Counted from the stretch's first letter, positions 20,760-33,482 are shown. The stretch is 64,000 bases of DNA from Sabellastarte sp. h YS-2021 (GCA_964017235.1 OZ024933.1:64028255-64092254); one strand, 5' to 3'. The notes: generated by a model from the letters alone, not told the origin. Numbers and translations are program-made.

Positions 20760-22800
20760 TCAAAATCACTCTCTATCTCTAAAGGTTTTTGAGATAACCA
20801 ACATTTCTGATTTCCGATAAAATTGAAGATGGTGGGCAAAATTTGAGAATTTTGACATTTTTCAGAGGCAATATACCAAAGATCTCTAATATCCAAATGG
20901 TCAAAAATTAGCTTGAAATTGCTCTATCCCTTACGGTTTTCGAGATAAATGACATATTCAATTTCCACCAAAATTCAAGATGGCAGACAAAATTCTGGAA
21001 ATTAAACTTTTTTCACAGGCACTAGGTCTCTAGTACCCAAAGGGTCCAAACATTGCTTGAAATCACTTTAACTCTAAGGGTTTTTGAAATAAAAGATATT
21101 TTCAATTTCCGCCAAAATTCAAGATGGCAGCCAAAATCTCATTCCCAAGATAAATGCGTTTTTGCATCTTATGCAGAAATTCAAGATGGCCACCAAAATG
21201 GCAGCAAAGCGATTTTTGTGAAATGTTGCCAGTACACTCTGAGTCAGCAGATACCCTGCGAGTCAAAAATTTCATCAAAATCGCTCTATCTAGAACCGTT
21301 TCCAAGATAAATGTGTTTTACGCAGAAATTCAAGATGGCCGCCAAAAATGGTGGGAAAGTGATTTTTGTATAAAGTCGCCAGTAGACTCTGCAGCGCAGA
21401 TAACCTGCAGGTCAGAAATTTTGTGGAAATCACTCATTGGCAGGAATGATTTTTATAAAAAATGTCACCCGTACACTCTGCAAATACCCTGCGGGTCCAA
21501 TGTTTTTTGTCGAAATGGCTCTATCTCACACCATTTCCGAAATAAATGCGCCTGTGCACTTTACACAGAAATTCAAGACGTCTGCCAAAAGTGGCGGGAA
21601 AGAGAAAAGTACCAGTAGACTCTGCAGAAAACCTGTGAGTCCAAAATTTCATCGATATCACTCTATCTCACACCATTTCCAAGATTTAATAATGCGCTTT
21701 TGATTTTTACACGAAAATTCAAGATAGCCGCTAAAAGTGGTGGGAAAGCGTTTTTTTTGCGAAAAGTCGCCAGAAGACTCTGCATGTACCCTGCGGGCCA
21801 AAAATTTCGTCAAAATTGCTCTATCTCCCACCATTTCCGAAATAAATGCTCTTTTGCATTTTACGCAGAAATTCAAAATGGCTGCCAAAAGTGGTGGGAA
21901 AGCGATTTTTGCTTAAAGTTGCCAGTAGACTGTTCATATACCCTGCCACCAAAAATTTTGTTGAAATCACTCTATCTCGCACCGTTTGTTTTTACGTTTC
22001 ACCCAGAAATTCAAGATGGCCACCAAAAGTGGCGGGAAAGTGATTTTTGTGAAAAGTCGCCAATACACTCTGGACACCCTTGGGGTCAAAAATTTTGACG
22101 AAATCCCTCTATCTCGCACTGTTAAGGAGATAGAACCAAATTTGTGTTTTTCCATTTTCGGCAAAAATACGAAAATTCAAAATGGCCATCATTTTTAGGG
22201 AGAGGAAAAACTTTTGAAAATTGACAAGAGTGGATTGCTTAGATACCCTGTCAGTTTAAAATTTCGACAAAATTGTTCTATCTCGCATGGTTAAGGAGAT
22301 AGAAGCAAATTTGTGTTTTTGCATTTTTGGCAAAAATTCGAAAATGCAAAATTGGCGCCATTTTTGGGGAGAGGAAATTTTTTGCTAAATTAAAAGTAGT
22401 TTGCTAAGATACCCTGTGGGTCGAAAATTTCGAGGAAATTGCTCTATCTCACACGGTTAAGGGGATAGAACCAAATTTGTGTTTTTGCATTTTTGGGAAA
22501 AATTCAAAATGGCCGCCATTTTTGGGAGAGGCAATATTTTTGAAAATTGCAGAGTAGTTTGCTGAGATACCCTGTGGGTCGAAAATTTCGACGAAATCGC
22601 TCTACCTCACACGGTTAAAGAGACAGAAGCATATTTGTATTTTTGCATTTTTCGTAGCAATTTTAAATTCAAAATGGCCACCATTTTAGGGGAAGAGGAA
22701 ATTTTTTTGAAAATTGAGATGAGTATATTTTTTGAATACCCTTTGGGTCAAAAATTTTGACGAAATCGCTCTATCTCACAAAGTTAAGGAGACAGACATA
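20760..22800 (+). repeat. diverged ~165-170-bp tandem repeat array
   Basis: Repeated phrases in fixed order are: CTCTATCTC.CAC..TT, AGATA, TGTTTTTGCATTTT, AATTCAAGATGGC (or AAAATGGCCGCCATTTT), GTGGGAAAG, TTTGTGAAAA, GATACCCTG(C/T)GGGTC and AAAATTTCG.CGAAAT. This is the same family as the homogeneous 169-bp array at 39090-40045, but older and more variable. Short frames through it are an accident of low stop density. I count roughly a dozen units by eye. Confidence 0.75.
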
Positions 22801-22809
22801 TTCATGTTT

Positions 22810-23600
22810 TTTGCTATGTAGCTATTACTCAGGAGGTTAAAGCTATTACCATCAACAACAATATCAAGCAAGAAATTGACCCTATAAACCTTCACACCAA
22901 ATTTTACAAAGATGAGTTAAATATGTTTCCTTTAAAAGAGTGAAAACAGAAATGCAATTCAGAGTAGGCTCAAAGTAGCAAAGCAGCTATTACTCAGAGT
23001 GATAGCTACAAAGCTATCAGCGACCAAAAGCTATCCTGGCCAAACTATTGACCTAATTATCCTTCATTTTTGTGAAGATAGAAAACATGGTTTCATTAAA
23101 ATGTCCAGAAAAAAATCAACTCAAAATAGCATAATAGCTACATAGCACAGTAGCTATTACTCAGTTAGTTATAAAGGTATTATCACCAAAAGCAATCCCA
23201 AGCAAGCTACTGATCCAATAATCCTCCATCCCAAATTTTGTGAACATAGGTGAAATACTTTTTCCTTTAAAATGCTTAAAATAAAAAAGCTACTCACAGT
23301 AGCTAAGTAGGTATTACTCAGTCAGTTATATAGCTATTATCACTAAAAGCACTCCCAAGCAAGCTATTGACTTAACTATTGCGCATACCAAATTTGGTAA
23401 AGATATGTCAAATATTTTTCCTTAAAATGCCCGGAAACAAAAGAAGTACACAAAAGTAGCTAAGTAGCTATTACTCAGTTAGCTATAGAGCTATCTTCAC
23501 CAAAAGCAATCCCATGCAAGCTATTTACCCAATAAACACCCATACCAAATTTGGTAAAGATAGGATAAATACTTTTCCTTGAAATGACCGGAAACCAAGT
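22810..23600 (+). repeat. ~157-167-bp tandem repeats (GCTATTACTCAG type)
   Basis: GCTATTACTCAG or a variant begins units near 22821, 22986, 23153, 23310 and 23467. Each unit continues with AGCTAT, CCAAAAGC, CAAGCAAGCTATTGA, AAATTTGGTAAAGAT and CCTTAAAATG. The start phrase is shared with the 155- and 321-bp arrays; the rest is more divergent. Confidence 0.75.
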
Positions 23601-23625
23601 GTGACGGACGCCAGACAAAGCAAAA

Positions 23626-24300
23626 CTAATATGTCCACCCCCCAGTGGGGTTCAGAGAGCTGAGGTCTAAGATAGGACACCACTTGTTGTTGGGTTTGGG
23701 AACCAAGAAGAAGCACTTGTAAAAGGTCAGACAGGATTGAACCTTGACCTGTTCTGTGGCCTGCTCATCTGAAAGCGAATGCAATAACTCCTGCAGGTAG
23801 CTGTTCCTGAGGGGATTGGCATATCTGCTTTTGACTATTGGATTTCCGGTTAAGGGAGGTTTGATGTTGAAGGAAAGGTTGTAACCTTCTTTCAGGATTG
23901 ATACCACTCGCACCCATGGAGGCGCAGATTTCCCAGACGTCCCCCCTGAAGTAGAATTTTGACAGCACTGTGAACACTTTCTACAGGAGGAGCACGAGTG
24001 ATTTACAAAAGAAGCACAAGTTACATTCTTTATTCTGTCCTTGCCCATTGCAGGGCTTACTTTCTTTTGCGGATGCCCTTGAGAAAAGACAGTACATGAA
24101 TTAAAACACACATGCAATTTACGTTTGTTTTGTTCATGCAAATTACAAGGTCTCTCTTGAGTCTGAGAACTGAACACTATCTGAACACTATCACTAACAC
24201 CAAGGGGAATATAGTCAGTACACTCTGAAGTTTTTGCAGGAGATTGAACTAACTGAAACTTTAACAAGAGGGTCAGAGATGCCCCAAAAGGCGGGTTGCG
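23626..24300 (-). pseudogene. DIRS Cys-rich region and RT N-terminus
   Basis: One frame runs through CASFVNHSCSSCRKCSQCCQ (Cys-rich), PPWVRVVSILKEGYNLSFNI, YANPLRNSYLQELLHSL and FYKCFFLVPKPNNKWCPILD, ending LSSLN at 23640. This is the same order as body A at 10560-10900, and here the Cys-rich block and RT are in one frame. The RT is cut before the LDFSDAYF box. At the other side a tandem array (24420-25190) separates it from the gag-like part at 25210-26040. Confidence 0.85.
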
Positions 24301-24419
24301 CAGGCAGCAATAAGGTTAGCAACTGCTGTAATTAAATTTATAAACAAGGAAAGAAATGTTAGGTCACCCAGTTAAGGTAAATGTGTTAGATGTGCTAAGA
24401 AATGTAAAACTGGTAATCT

Positions 24420-25190
24420 AGGTTACATAATTGTATCTATGCTATAAAATGGACAAACGAACACACGAAATTATACCAATTTTGAAAGCAACTTAGCTAT
24501 GATGGTAATCTATGTCCCTGTCAAGTTTGAATTCGATTGGACAAAGCATTTTCGAGTTAGAGTCGGAAAACAGAAATGTTGACGGACAAAAAACGGACAC
24601 ACGAACAGACTGAATTACACCAATTTCGAAAGCAACTTAGCTATGATGGTGATCTATCTCCCTGTCAAGTTTGAATTCGATTGGACAAAGCGTTTTCGAG
24701 TTAGAGTCCGGAAACGGAAATGTTCACGGACAGACAAACGGACAAACGATCAGACGGAATTACACCAATTTCGAAAGCAACTTAGCTATGATGGTGATCT
24801 ATCTCCCTGTCAAGTTTGAACTGGATTGGATAAAGTGTTTTCGAGTTAGAGTCCAGAAACGGAAATGTTGACGGACAGAGAAACGGACAAATGAACAGAC
24901 GAAATTACACTAATCTTGAAAGAAACTTAGCTATGATGGTGATCTATCTCCCTGTCAAGTTTCAATTTGATTGGACAAAGTGTTTTTTGAGTTAGAGTCC
25001 AGGAATGGAAATGTTGACAGACAAATGGAGAAAAAACAGATAAACAAATGGACGGTATTATACCAATTTTGAATGAAACTTAGCTATGATGGTGATCTAT
25101 CTCCCTGTCAAGTTTGAATTCGATTGGACAAAGTGTTTTCAAGTTAGAGACAGACAGACACACAGACGGACGTCAGACACATCAATCTAA
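24420..25190 (+). repeat. ~145-bp tandem array (TTAGCTATGATGG type), five units
   Basis: TTAGCTATGATGGTGATCTA or a variant starts units at 24493, 24647, 24782, 24927 and 25080. Common phrases are CTCCCTGTCAAGTTTGAATT, GATTGGACAAAG, TTTTCGAGTTAGAGTC and GACGGACA. Spacing varies from 135 to 154. It appears to interrupt the DIRS body whose parts flank it. Confidence 0.85.
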
Positions 25191-25209
25191 TAGGCAGGTT
25201 GGTTACATG

Positions 25210-26040
25210 CCACCCACCTAATTATCATTTGTTTTGTTTTCACCTTCCTCTGAAGGCACCACTACGTCTGCAGGCACCTGATATCCCCTGTTCCTGCCAG
25301 CGGTTAAGTTGCTCCTATTGCCAAAACTGTGCCATGCGGGTGTATGCTGGTTTTGTTCCAGAGTCTGGGCTGCTTTATTCTTCCCAGCCTTGCACTTAGG
25401 CTAGTTCACTTGGTAAGTCTGAAAATGACCATTGTTATGACCGCCCCTGCCAAATTCTGAAACAGGTTTAGCGGACTGGTATCAGCTTCGGATTTAGTGA
25501 TATCCTCTTCATCCTTTGCAATGACTGCATCTAGAAATAAGGCTGAGTGGTGAAGAGTGCTGTTCCTGAGGGAGCACCAAATATCTGGCTTGACTCTGGG
25601 CTTGAGGTATTCCAAATAAGAATTCCTGCACAAGTTTGTCATGTTAGATTCCTGTACAAAAATAGTGGCCACCATATGCTGTATAGATTAACCTAGCACA
25701 AAGTTAACATTTTGCTGAAAGGCAGTTAGGTCTTTCAAGTCATGAAGCGCTTTCTTTGCCTCTTGGAAGACTTTCCTTTGCCTAGTACGCCGAACAAAAA
25801 TTTCAGGTTGTCTTGGATCTCATCCTGGATCTTACTGACACACTTGATGAATGCTGTAGCCTGATTGCAGACCAATGTAGGTTCTTTCAGAGATTTTTCG
25901 CATTTCCGTATGGTCTCCTCAGAGATGGGACGAGAAGGAGATGATACACCAGCTAGAGGCTTAGAGATTCTGGTGAAGGCACTATTGAGCGAGGAAGCAC
26001 CCTTGGCTAGCTGACAAACTTACACTTGTGAGAGGTTCAA
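25210..26040 (-). pseudogene. DIRS gag-like ORF remnant
   Basis: The minus strand encodes, in changing frames, a basic/coiled segment (SEETIRKCEKSLKEPTLVCN, then KIQDEIQDNLKFLFGVLGKG), then YLEYLKPRVKPDIWCSLRNS, FLDAVIAKDEEDITKSEAD, and a Gly/Arg/Asn tail (WHSFGNRSNLTAGRNRGYQV). The middle block matches 11400-11530 of body A. It precedes the Cys-rich/RT part at 23626-24300 and belongs to the same broken element. Its upstream end is cut at about 26075 by the large composite repeat element. Confidence 0.6.
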
Positions 26041-26232
26041 GTTGTAGATAACAAGCATTCCGACGCATGCATTTATCTCCCGCCCTATAAATTAGATGTA
26101 CTAAAGATAACATATTTTAATAAGGTGCTGTAAATGTAATACTTTTCAAGTTATAATTGATTTAGTGCATGATTTCATGAATTTTAATGCATTAAAAATT
26201 ATTTTAAAAATTCATTAAAAAAATTTAGCATG

Positions 26233-27610
26233 TGAAAGCTCTCCAAAATGTAGGTGAATGAGTTATTTGAGAAATATTGGCTATCTGCAATACTTTTAGT
26301 GATAATAGGCAGTTACTCATTTTGAGTAGGTGAGTAATTAGCTACGGATCTGAAAATTCACTAATTGAAAGCTCTCCAAAATGTATGTGAATGAGTTATT
26401 TCAGAAATACTGGCTATCTGCAATACTTGTAGAGATAATTCACATTTACTCATTTTGAGTAGGTGAATAATTAACTACGGGTGTGAAACTTCACCAAGTA
26501 AAAGCTCTCCCAAAAGTAGGTGAATGAGTTATTTGAGAAAAATTGGCTATCTGCAATACTTTTACAGATAATTCACATTTACTCATTTTGATTAGGCGAG
26601 TAATTAGCTACAGGTCTGGAACTTCACCATGTGAAAGCTCTCCCAAAAGTAGATGAACGAGTAATTTGATAAAAATTGGATACCCGCAATACTTTTAGAG
26701 ATAATTAGCATTTACTCATTTTGAGGAGGTGAATAATTAGCTATGGCTCTGAAAATTCACCAAGTGAAAGCTCTCCCAAAAGTAGGTGAATGAGTTATTT
26801 GATAAAAATTGGCTATCTGCAATACTTTTAGAGATAATTCACATTTACTCATTTTCAGTAGGTGAGTAATTAGCTACGGGTCTGGAACTTCACCATGTGA
26901 AAGCCCTCCCAAAAGTAGATGAATGAGTTATTTGATAAAAATTGGATATCCGCAATACTTTTAGAGATAATTCACATTTACTCATTTTGAGTAGGTGAAT
27001 AATTAGCTACGGGTCTGAAACCTCACCAAGTAAAAGCTCTCCCAAAAGTAGGTGAATGATTTATTTGAGAAAAATTGGATATCTGCAATACTTTTACAGA
27101 TAATTCACATTTACTCATTTTGAGTAGGTGAGTAATTAGCTACAGGTCTGGAACTTCACCATGTGAAAGCTCTCCCAAAAGTAGATGAACGAGTAATTTG
27201 ATAAAAATTGGATATCCACAATACTTTTAGAGATAATTAGCATTTACTCATTTTGAGTAGGTGAATAATTAGCTACGGGTCTGAAACTTCACCAAGTGAA
27301 AGCTCTTCCAAAAGTAGGTGAATGAGTTATTTAAGAAAAATTGGATATCCCCAATACTTTTAGGGATAATTCACATTTACTCATTTTGAGTAGGTGAGTA
27401 ATTAGCTACGGGTCTGGAACTTCACCATGTGAAAGCTCTCCCAAAAGTAGATGAATGAGTTATTTGATAAAAATTGGATATCTGCAATACTTTTAGAGAT
27501 AATTATCATTTACTCATTTTGAGTAGGTGAATAATTAGCTACGCCGGTCTGAAACTTCACCATGTGAAAGCTCTCCCAAAAGTAGATGAAGCAGTTATTT
27601 GAGAAAAATT
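26233..27610 (+). repeat. 133-bp tandem array, about 10 units
   Basis: GAAAGCTCTC(C) starts units at 26233, 26367 and onward to 27566, an average of 133 bp. Phrases are GTAGGTGAATGAGTTATTTG, CTATCTGCAATACTTTTA, ACTCATTTTGAGTAGGTGA and ATTAGCTACGGGTCTG. Units here are more diverged than in the array at 36412-39080. Two sub-types alternate (GAGAAAAATTGGCTATCTG versus GATAAAAATTGGATATCC). Confidence 0.9.
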
Positions 27611-30300
27611 ATGTCATTATTTTGCCACAAATAAGAAAATAGCTATTACTCACTTATGGCATGCAATAGAACCCCAAACTATATGCATTTACCCTACAGT
27701 CACAATTTCAAAGTAGGCATTACTCGGCTATCCAATGTGCAACAGGTCTGAAACTTTACTATGTGATAGGTTATCAAAAACTAGATGAATAACATATTTG
27801 AAAATATTTCCCTAACTTTAATACTTTTGAAGATATTTGACATTTACTTATGTTGTTATTTTGCTACAAATAAGAAAATAGCTATTACTCACTTATGGCA
27901 TGCAATACAACCCCAAAATATATACCATCTTATAGTTAAGGACAAAGTAGCTGAACAACATATTTGAAGAAAAGCTGTAACTGCAATAGTTTTGGAGTTA
28001 CAATGGATTTACTCAACAGTCACAATTTCAAAGTAGCTATTACTTAGCTATGCAATGTGCAACAGGTCTGAAACTTTACTATGTGATAGCTTACAAAAAA
28101 GTAGATGAATGACATATTTGAAAAGAATTCTGTAACTTTAATACTTCTGAAGATATTTGACATTTACTTATGTCATTATTTTGCTACTAATAAGAAAATA
28201 GCTATTACTCACTTATGGCATGCAATAGAACCCCATACTATGTACCATCTTATAGCTAAGGACAAAGTAGGCGAACAACATATTTTACGAAAATATTGTA
28301 ACTACAATAGGTTTGGAGTTACAATGGATTTACTCAACTGTAGAATTTCAAAGTAGCTATTACTCAGCTATCCAATGTGCAACAGATCTGAAACTTTACT
28401 ATGTGATAGCTTATGAAAAAGTAGATGGATAACATATTTGAAAAGAATTCCCTAACTTTAATACTTTTGAAGATATTTGACATTTACTTATGTCATGATT
28501 TTGCTACAAATAACAAAATAGCTATTACTCACTTATGGCATGCAATAGAACCCCAAACTATGTACCATCTTATAGCTAAGGACAAAGTAGCTGAACAACA
28601 TATTTTAGGAAAATACTCTAACTGCAATAGTTTTGGAGTTACAATGGCTTTACTCAACAGTCAGAATTTCAAAGTAGCTATAACTCAGCTATCCAAGGTG
28701 CAACAGGTCTGAAACTTTACTATGTTATAGCTTACCAAAAAGTAGATGGACAACATATTTGAAAAGATTTCCCTAACTTCAATACTTTTGAAGATATTTG
28801 ACATATACATCTTCTGTTATTTAGCTACAAATGAGAAAATAGCTATTACTCACTTATGGCAAGCAATAGAACTCCAAACTATGTACCATCTTCTAGCTAA
28901 GAACAAAATAGCTGAACAACAGATTTTAGGAAAATACTCCAACTGCAATAGTTTTGGAGTTACAATGGATTTACTCAACAGTCAGAATTTCAAAGTAGCT
29001 ATTACTCAGCTATCCAAGGTGCAACAGGTCTGAAACTTTACTATGTCATAGCTTACCAAAAAGTAGATGGACAACATATTTGAAAAGATTTCCCTAACTT
29101 TAATACTTTTGAAGATATTTGACATTTACTTCTTCTGTTATTTAGCTACAAATGAGGAAATAGCTATTACTCACTTATGGGAAGCAATAGAACCCCAAAC
29201 TATGTACCATCTTATAGCTAAGAACAAAGTAGGTGAACAACATATTTTAGGAAAACACTCTAACTGCAATACTTTTTTAGTTACAATAGCTTTACTCAAC
29301 AGTCAGAATTTCAAAGTAGCTATTACTCAGCTATCCAAGGTGCAACAGGTCTGAAACTTTACTATGTCATAGCTTACCAAAAAGTAGATGGACAACATAT
29401 TTGAAAAGAATTCCCTAACTTTAATACTTTTGAAGATATTTGACATTTACTTCTTCTGTTATTTAGCTACAAATGAGAAAATAGCTATTACTCACTTATG
29501 GCATGCAACAGAACCCCAAACTATGTACCATCTTATAGCTAAGAACAAAGTAGCTGAACAACACATTTTAGGAAAACACTAAGTGCAATAGTTTTGGAGT
29601 TACAATGGCTTTACTCAACAGTCAGAATTTCAAAGTAGCTATTACTCAGCTATCCAAGGTGCAACAGGTCTGAAACTTTACTATGTCATAGCTTACCAAA
29701 AAGTAGATGGACAACATATTTGAAAAGATTTCCCCAACTTTAATACTTTTGAAGATATTTGACATTTACTTCTTCTGTTATTTAGCTACAAATGAGAAAA
29801 TAGCTATTACTCACTTATGGCATGTAATAGAACCCCAAACTATGTACCATCTTATAGCTAAGGACAAAGTAGCTGAACAACATATTTTAGGAAAATACTC
29901 TAACTGCAATAGTTTTGGAGTTACAATCGCTTTACTCAACAGTCAGATTTCAAAGTAGCTATTACTCAGCTATCCAAGGTGCAACAGGTCTGAAACTTTA
30001 GTATGTGATAGCTTACCAAAAAGAGGATGGACAACATATTTGAAAGATTTCCCTAACTTCAATACTTTTGAAGATATTTGACATTTACTTCTTCTGTTAT
30101 TTAGCTACAAATGAGAAAATAGCTATTACTCACTTATGGCATGGAATGGGACCGCAAAGTATGTACCATCTTATAGCTAAGGACAAAGTAGCTGAACAAC
30201 ATATTTGAAGAAAAAGTTGTTACTGCAATAGTTTTTGAGTTATGAGCCCTTTACTCAAAGTAGCTAAGATTGCTATTACTCACTTATCTTTAGGCCTAAG
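27610..30300 (+). repeat. 321-bp higher-order tandem array (dimers of ~160 bp), about 8 units
   Basis: Equivalent points recur at 27785, 28105, 28425, 28746, 29067, 29388 and 29707, a period of 319-321 bp. Each unit has two related halves, both beginning AGCTATTACTCA and both containing a form of AAAGTAG.TG.ACAACATATT and CAATA.TTTTG. The array is a higher-order repeat. Because 321 is divisible by three, one frame of up to 95 codons (starting MDNIFEK.SLTLILLKIFDI) stays open in successive units, ending at the same stop each time. Confidence 0.9.
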
Positions 30301-30639
30301 TCAATAAAACCAAAAAAATTTTCAAGGGCATGAAAATTCATTGGGACAATTAATTTACAAACAAGAGGAGAGTGCCCGTGAACGGGCACTGTGTCAGCTG
30401 ACTGAGTGTTTTTGATTTGTGAAGGTGATTGGAGGACAGAATAATTATCAGGAAAAGGGCTGTACAGAAATACAGTAAATGGTAACTGAACAGCAAGTTC
30501 GAAAGAAATTCCGAAGCTGACAGAAGAAAAGGATAAAAAAGTTGTGCCCTGTAAATGGTATTATGAAGGAAATTAACAAGGTAATTGTTTAAGTGTAAAA
30601 AATAGGTTAAAACATATTTAAAGAAATACTACAAATGCA

Positions 30640-31230
30640 ATATCCTCGTTCGACCTTGAAGAAGGGGTCCAAGGTCAAATCTAACCACACAAATACATTC
30701 CCAGCCCATGATTTCCTATGGTTTACCATTGCAAACTTCTAGGACCAATTATAAATGAGTTATAAGCACTTTTAAGCTTGGCTGTCCTCATTTGACCTTG
30801 AAGGAGGGGTCCAAAGGTCAAATCTGACCATACCAAAAGATTCCGAGCCAATGATTTCCTATGGGATGGTTTACCATCCCAAATCTCTGTTATCAATAAT
30901 AAGCGAGTTGTAGGCACTTTCAATTTTCGCTATCCTCATTTGACCTTGAAGGAGGGTTCCAAGGTCAAATGGGACCATATCAACAGATTCACAGCCCATG
31001 ATTTCCTGTCTGTTTACCATCCCAAACCTCTGGGACCAATAATAAGCCAGTTATAAGCACTTTTAAGTTTGGCTATCCTTGTTTGACCTTGAAGGAGGGG
31101 TCATTGAAGGTCAAATCTGACCACACCAAAAGATTCCCACCCCATGATTTCCTACAGGTTGGTTTATCATCCCAAACCTCTAGGATCAATAATAAGGGAG
31201 ATATAAGCACTTTTCATGACTGACAAAAAA
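30640..31230 (+). repeat. ~147-bp tandem array, about 4 units (inside HINE A)
   Basis: The unit runs TTTGACCTTGAAGGAGGGGT, CCAAGGTCAAATCTGACCAC, AAAAGATTCCCAGCCCATGA, TTTCCTAT, ATCCCAAACCTCTAGGACCA, ATAATAAGCGAGTTATAAGC. Each unit contains TTTGACCTTG and its inverse CAAGGTCAAA about ten bases apart. Confidence 0.85.
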
Positions 31231-31394
31231 CACCTGTGGCGGCCATCTTGTTTCTCAAAATGAGGCCAAAAATATTCCCAGACAACATTTTATGGTTATT
31301 AATATATACTGCAAACTTAAGAAAGCTAGCTATAATATTTTTTTTCATCAGAGCAGTAATGGTGAAATCTCTCTCTACACACTGCGGCTATCCA

Positions 31395-32990
31395 GTGGAT
31401 ACAATGATTTACTCAACAGTGAGAACCTGAAAGTAGCTATTGCTCAGCTATGCCATGACATAGAGGTCTGCAATTTCACTATGTTTTAGCTGACCAAAAA
31501 TTATGTGAATAACATATTTAACAAATTACTCTAAATGTAATAGTTTTCAAGTTACAACTGATTTACTCAACAGTGAGAACCTCAAAGGAACTATTACTCA
31601 GCTATGCAATGAGCTACATGTCTGAAATTTTACTATGTTATAGCTAACCCAAAAGTAGGTGAACAACATATTTAAGCAAACTACTGTAAACGCAATAGTT
31701 TTCAAGCTACAACTGATTTACTCAATAGTGAGAACCTGAAAATAGCTATTGCTCCGCTATGCCATGAGCTATAGGTCTGTAATTTCACTATGTTATAGCT
31801 GACCCAAAAGTAGGTGAACAATATATTTTAACAAAATACTCCAAATGCAATATTTTTCAAGTTATAGCTGATTTACTCAACAGTCAGTACCTGAGAATAG
31901 CTATTGCTCAGTTGTGCCATGAGCTATAGGTCTATAATTTCACTATGTTATAGCTGACCCAAAAGTAGCTGAATAACATATTTGCACAAATTTTTGTAAA
32001 TGCAATAGTTTTCCAATTATAAGTGATTTACTCAACAGTGAGAACTTCAAAGTAGCTATTACTCAGCTATGAAATGAGCCACAGGTCTGAAACTTCACTA
32101 TGTTATAGCTGACCCCAAAATAGGTGAATAACATATTGAAACAAAATACTCTAAATGCAATAGTTTTCAAGTTATAAGTGATTTACTCAACAGTGATAAC
32201 CTAAAAGTAGCTATTACTCAGCTATGCCATGAGCTACAGGTCTGAAATTTCACTATGTTATAGCTGGCCCAAAAGTAGCTGAATAACATATTTATACGAA
32301 ATTCTCTAAATGCAATACTTTTTAAGTTACAAATGATTTTACTCATGATGGAAGTTACTGAAAAGCCCAAAAGTAGCTATTACTCACTTAGCTATTGAGA
32401 CAGACACCCAACTTACTCACCATATTGTAGCTATGAAAAAAGTAGCTGAATAACATATTTTAACAAAATGCTCTAAATGCAACACTTTTCAAGTTATAAG
32501 TGATTTACTCAACAGTGATAACCTAAAAGTAGCTATTACTCAGCTATGCCATGAGCTACAGGTCTGAAATTTTACTATGTTATAGCTGACCCAAAAGTAG
32601 CTGAATAACATATTTATACGAAATTCTCTAAATGCAATAGTTTTCAAGTTATAAGCGATTTACTCAACAGTGATAACCTAAAAGTAGCTATTACTCAGCT
32701 ATGCCATGAGCTACAGGTCTGAAATTTCACTATGTTATAGCTGGCCCAAAAGTAGCTGAATAACATATTTATACGAAATTCTCTAAATGCAATAGTTTTT
32801 AAGTTACAAGTGATTTTACTCATAATGGAAGTTACTGAAAAGCCCAAAAGTAGCTATTACTCACTTAGCTATTGAGACAGACACCCAACTTACTCACCAT
32901 ATTGTAGCTATGAAAAAAGTAGCTGAACAACATATTTTAACAAAATGCTGTAAATGCAACACTTTTGAAGTTATAAGTGATTTAGTGCAT
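31395..32990 (+). repeat. ~155-bp tandem array (inside HINE A)
   Basis: Units begin AGCTATTACTCAGCTATGCC and continue ATGAGCTACAGGTCTGAAAT, TATGTTATAGCTGACC, AAAAGTAGCTGAATAACATA, AATGCAATAGTTTTCAAGTT and GATTTACTCAACAGTGA. A variant unit with TTAGCTATTGAGACAGACAC occurs twice, near 32385 and 32868, and once at the end of the matching array in HINE B. I estimate ten units. Confidence 0.85.
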
Positions 32991-33370
32991 GATTTCATGA
33001 ATTTTTATGCATTAAAAATTATTAAAAAAATTTATTAAAAAAAAGTAAGACAGATCCAGGTCTCATACTCACAAAAGAGAATCTACCTCTGGCCTAGTAC
33101 ATATATGCAAGATATGAGAGAAATCCCTGCAATAGTCACTGAGAAAATTGTGATAAAAAGTTGAAATTTTCACACTTTTGGTGGGGGTACCCCCCTTGTA
33201 ATGTCTCTAGCAAACAGACGAACAGACAGATTTGCATGCCTTGAACAATTTTTCATCCTCGATAGATAAGGTATCTTTTAAAAAAAAACAGCATTTCTCT
33301 AGGCCTTGTAGTTTTGGAGAAGAAGTTGTTCACGCGGACGCGTACGCCCACACCGCAGAGTGATGACATA

Positions 33371-33400
33371 ATGTCAGCTGACTGATAAGTCAGCTGACAT
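33371..33400 (+). repeat. perfect 13-bp-arm hairpin, right end of HINE A
   Basis: The arms ATGTCAGCTGACT and AGTCAGCTGACAT enclose GATA. The homologous hairpin of HINE B at 45554-45583 has loop GACA, so the arms are conserved and the loop varies. Confidence 0.95.
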
Positions 33401-33447
33401 AAAAATCTGTAGCTGTAGTAGTTTTGGAGAAATCTGCGTGACTAACT

Positions 33448-33482
33448 AACGCACGCACACACGCACGCACGCACGCACACAC
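33448..33482 (+). repeat. CGCA/CACA microsatellite
   Basis: Imperfect tandem CGCA and CACA tetramers lie immediately before the terminal hairpin at 33498-33530. Confidence 0.85.

Larger units (their letters stand above)
30360..33400 (+). mobile_element. HINE-like element A (hairpin ends, subterminal inverted repeats)
   Basis: The left end AACAAGAGGAGAGTGCCCGT includes a hairpin at 30371-30390 with 9-bp perfect arms (AGTGCCCGT/ACGGGCACT). TGTCAGCTGACT follows at 30392-30403. The right end is a 30-base perfect hairpin at 33371-33400 with 13-bp arms ATGTCAGCTGACT/AGTCAGCTGACAT and loop GATA. The left TGTCAGCTGACT is thus repeated and inverted at the right. The interior contains a 147-bp array, a 155-bp array and a conserved 3' tail. 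Element B at 41725-45583 matches from end to end. This plan (subterminal inverted repeats, tandem core, 3' hairpin) is that of non-autonomous Helentrons (HINEs). No helicase is present. Confidence 0.65.

Noticed and set aside
26233-27610. CRISPR-like array
   Set aside because: Units are contiguous 133-bp repeats without unique spacers, in eukaryotic DNA.
33370-33400. Rho-independent-type terminator
   Set aside because: The hairpin is followed by A-rich, not T-rich, sequence and the genome is eukaryotic; the copy at an element end explains it better.
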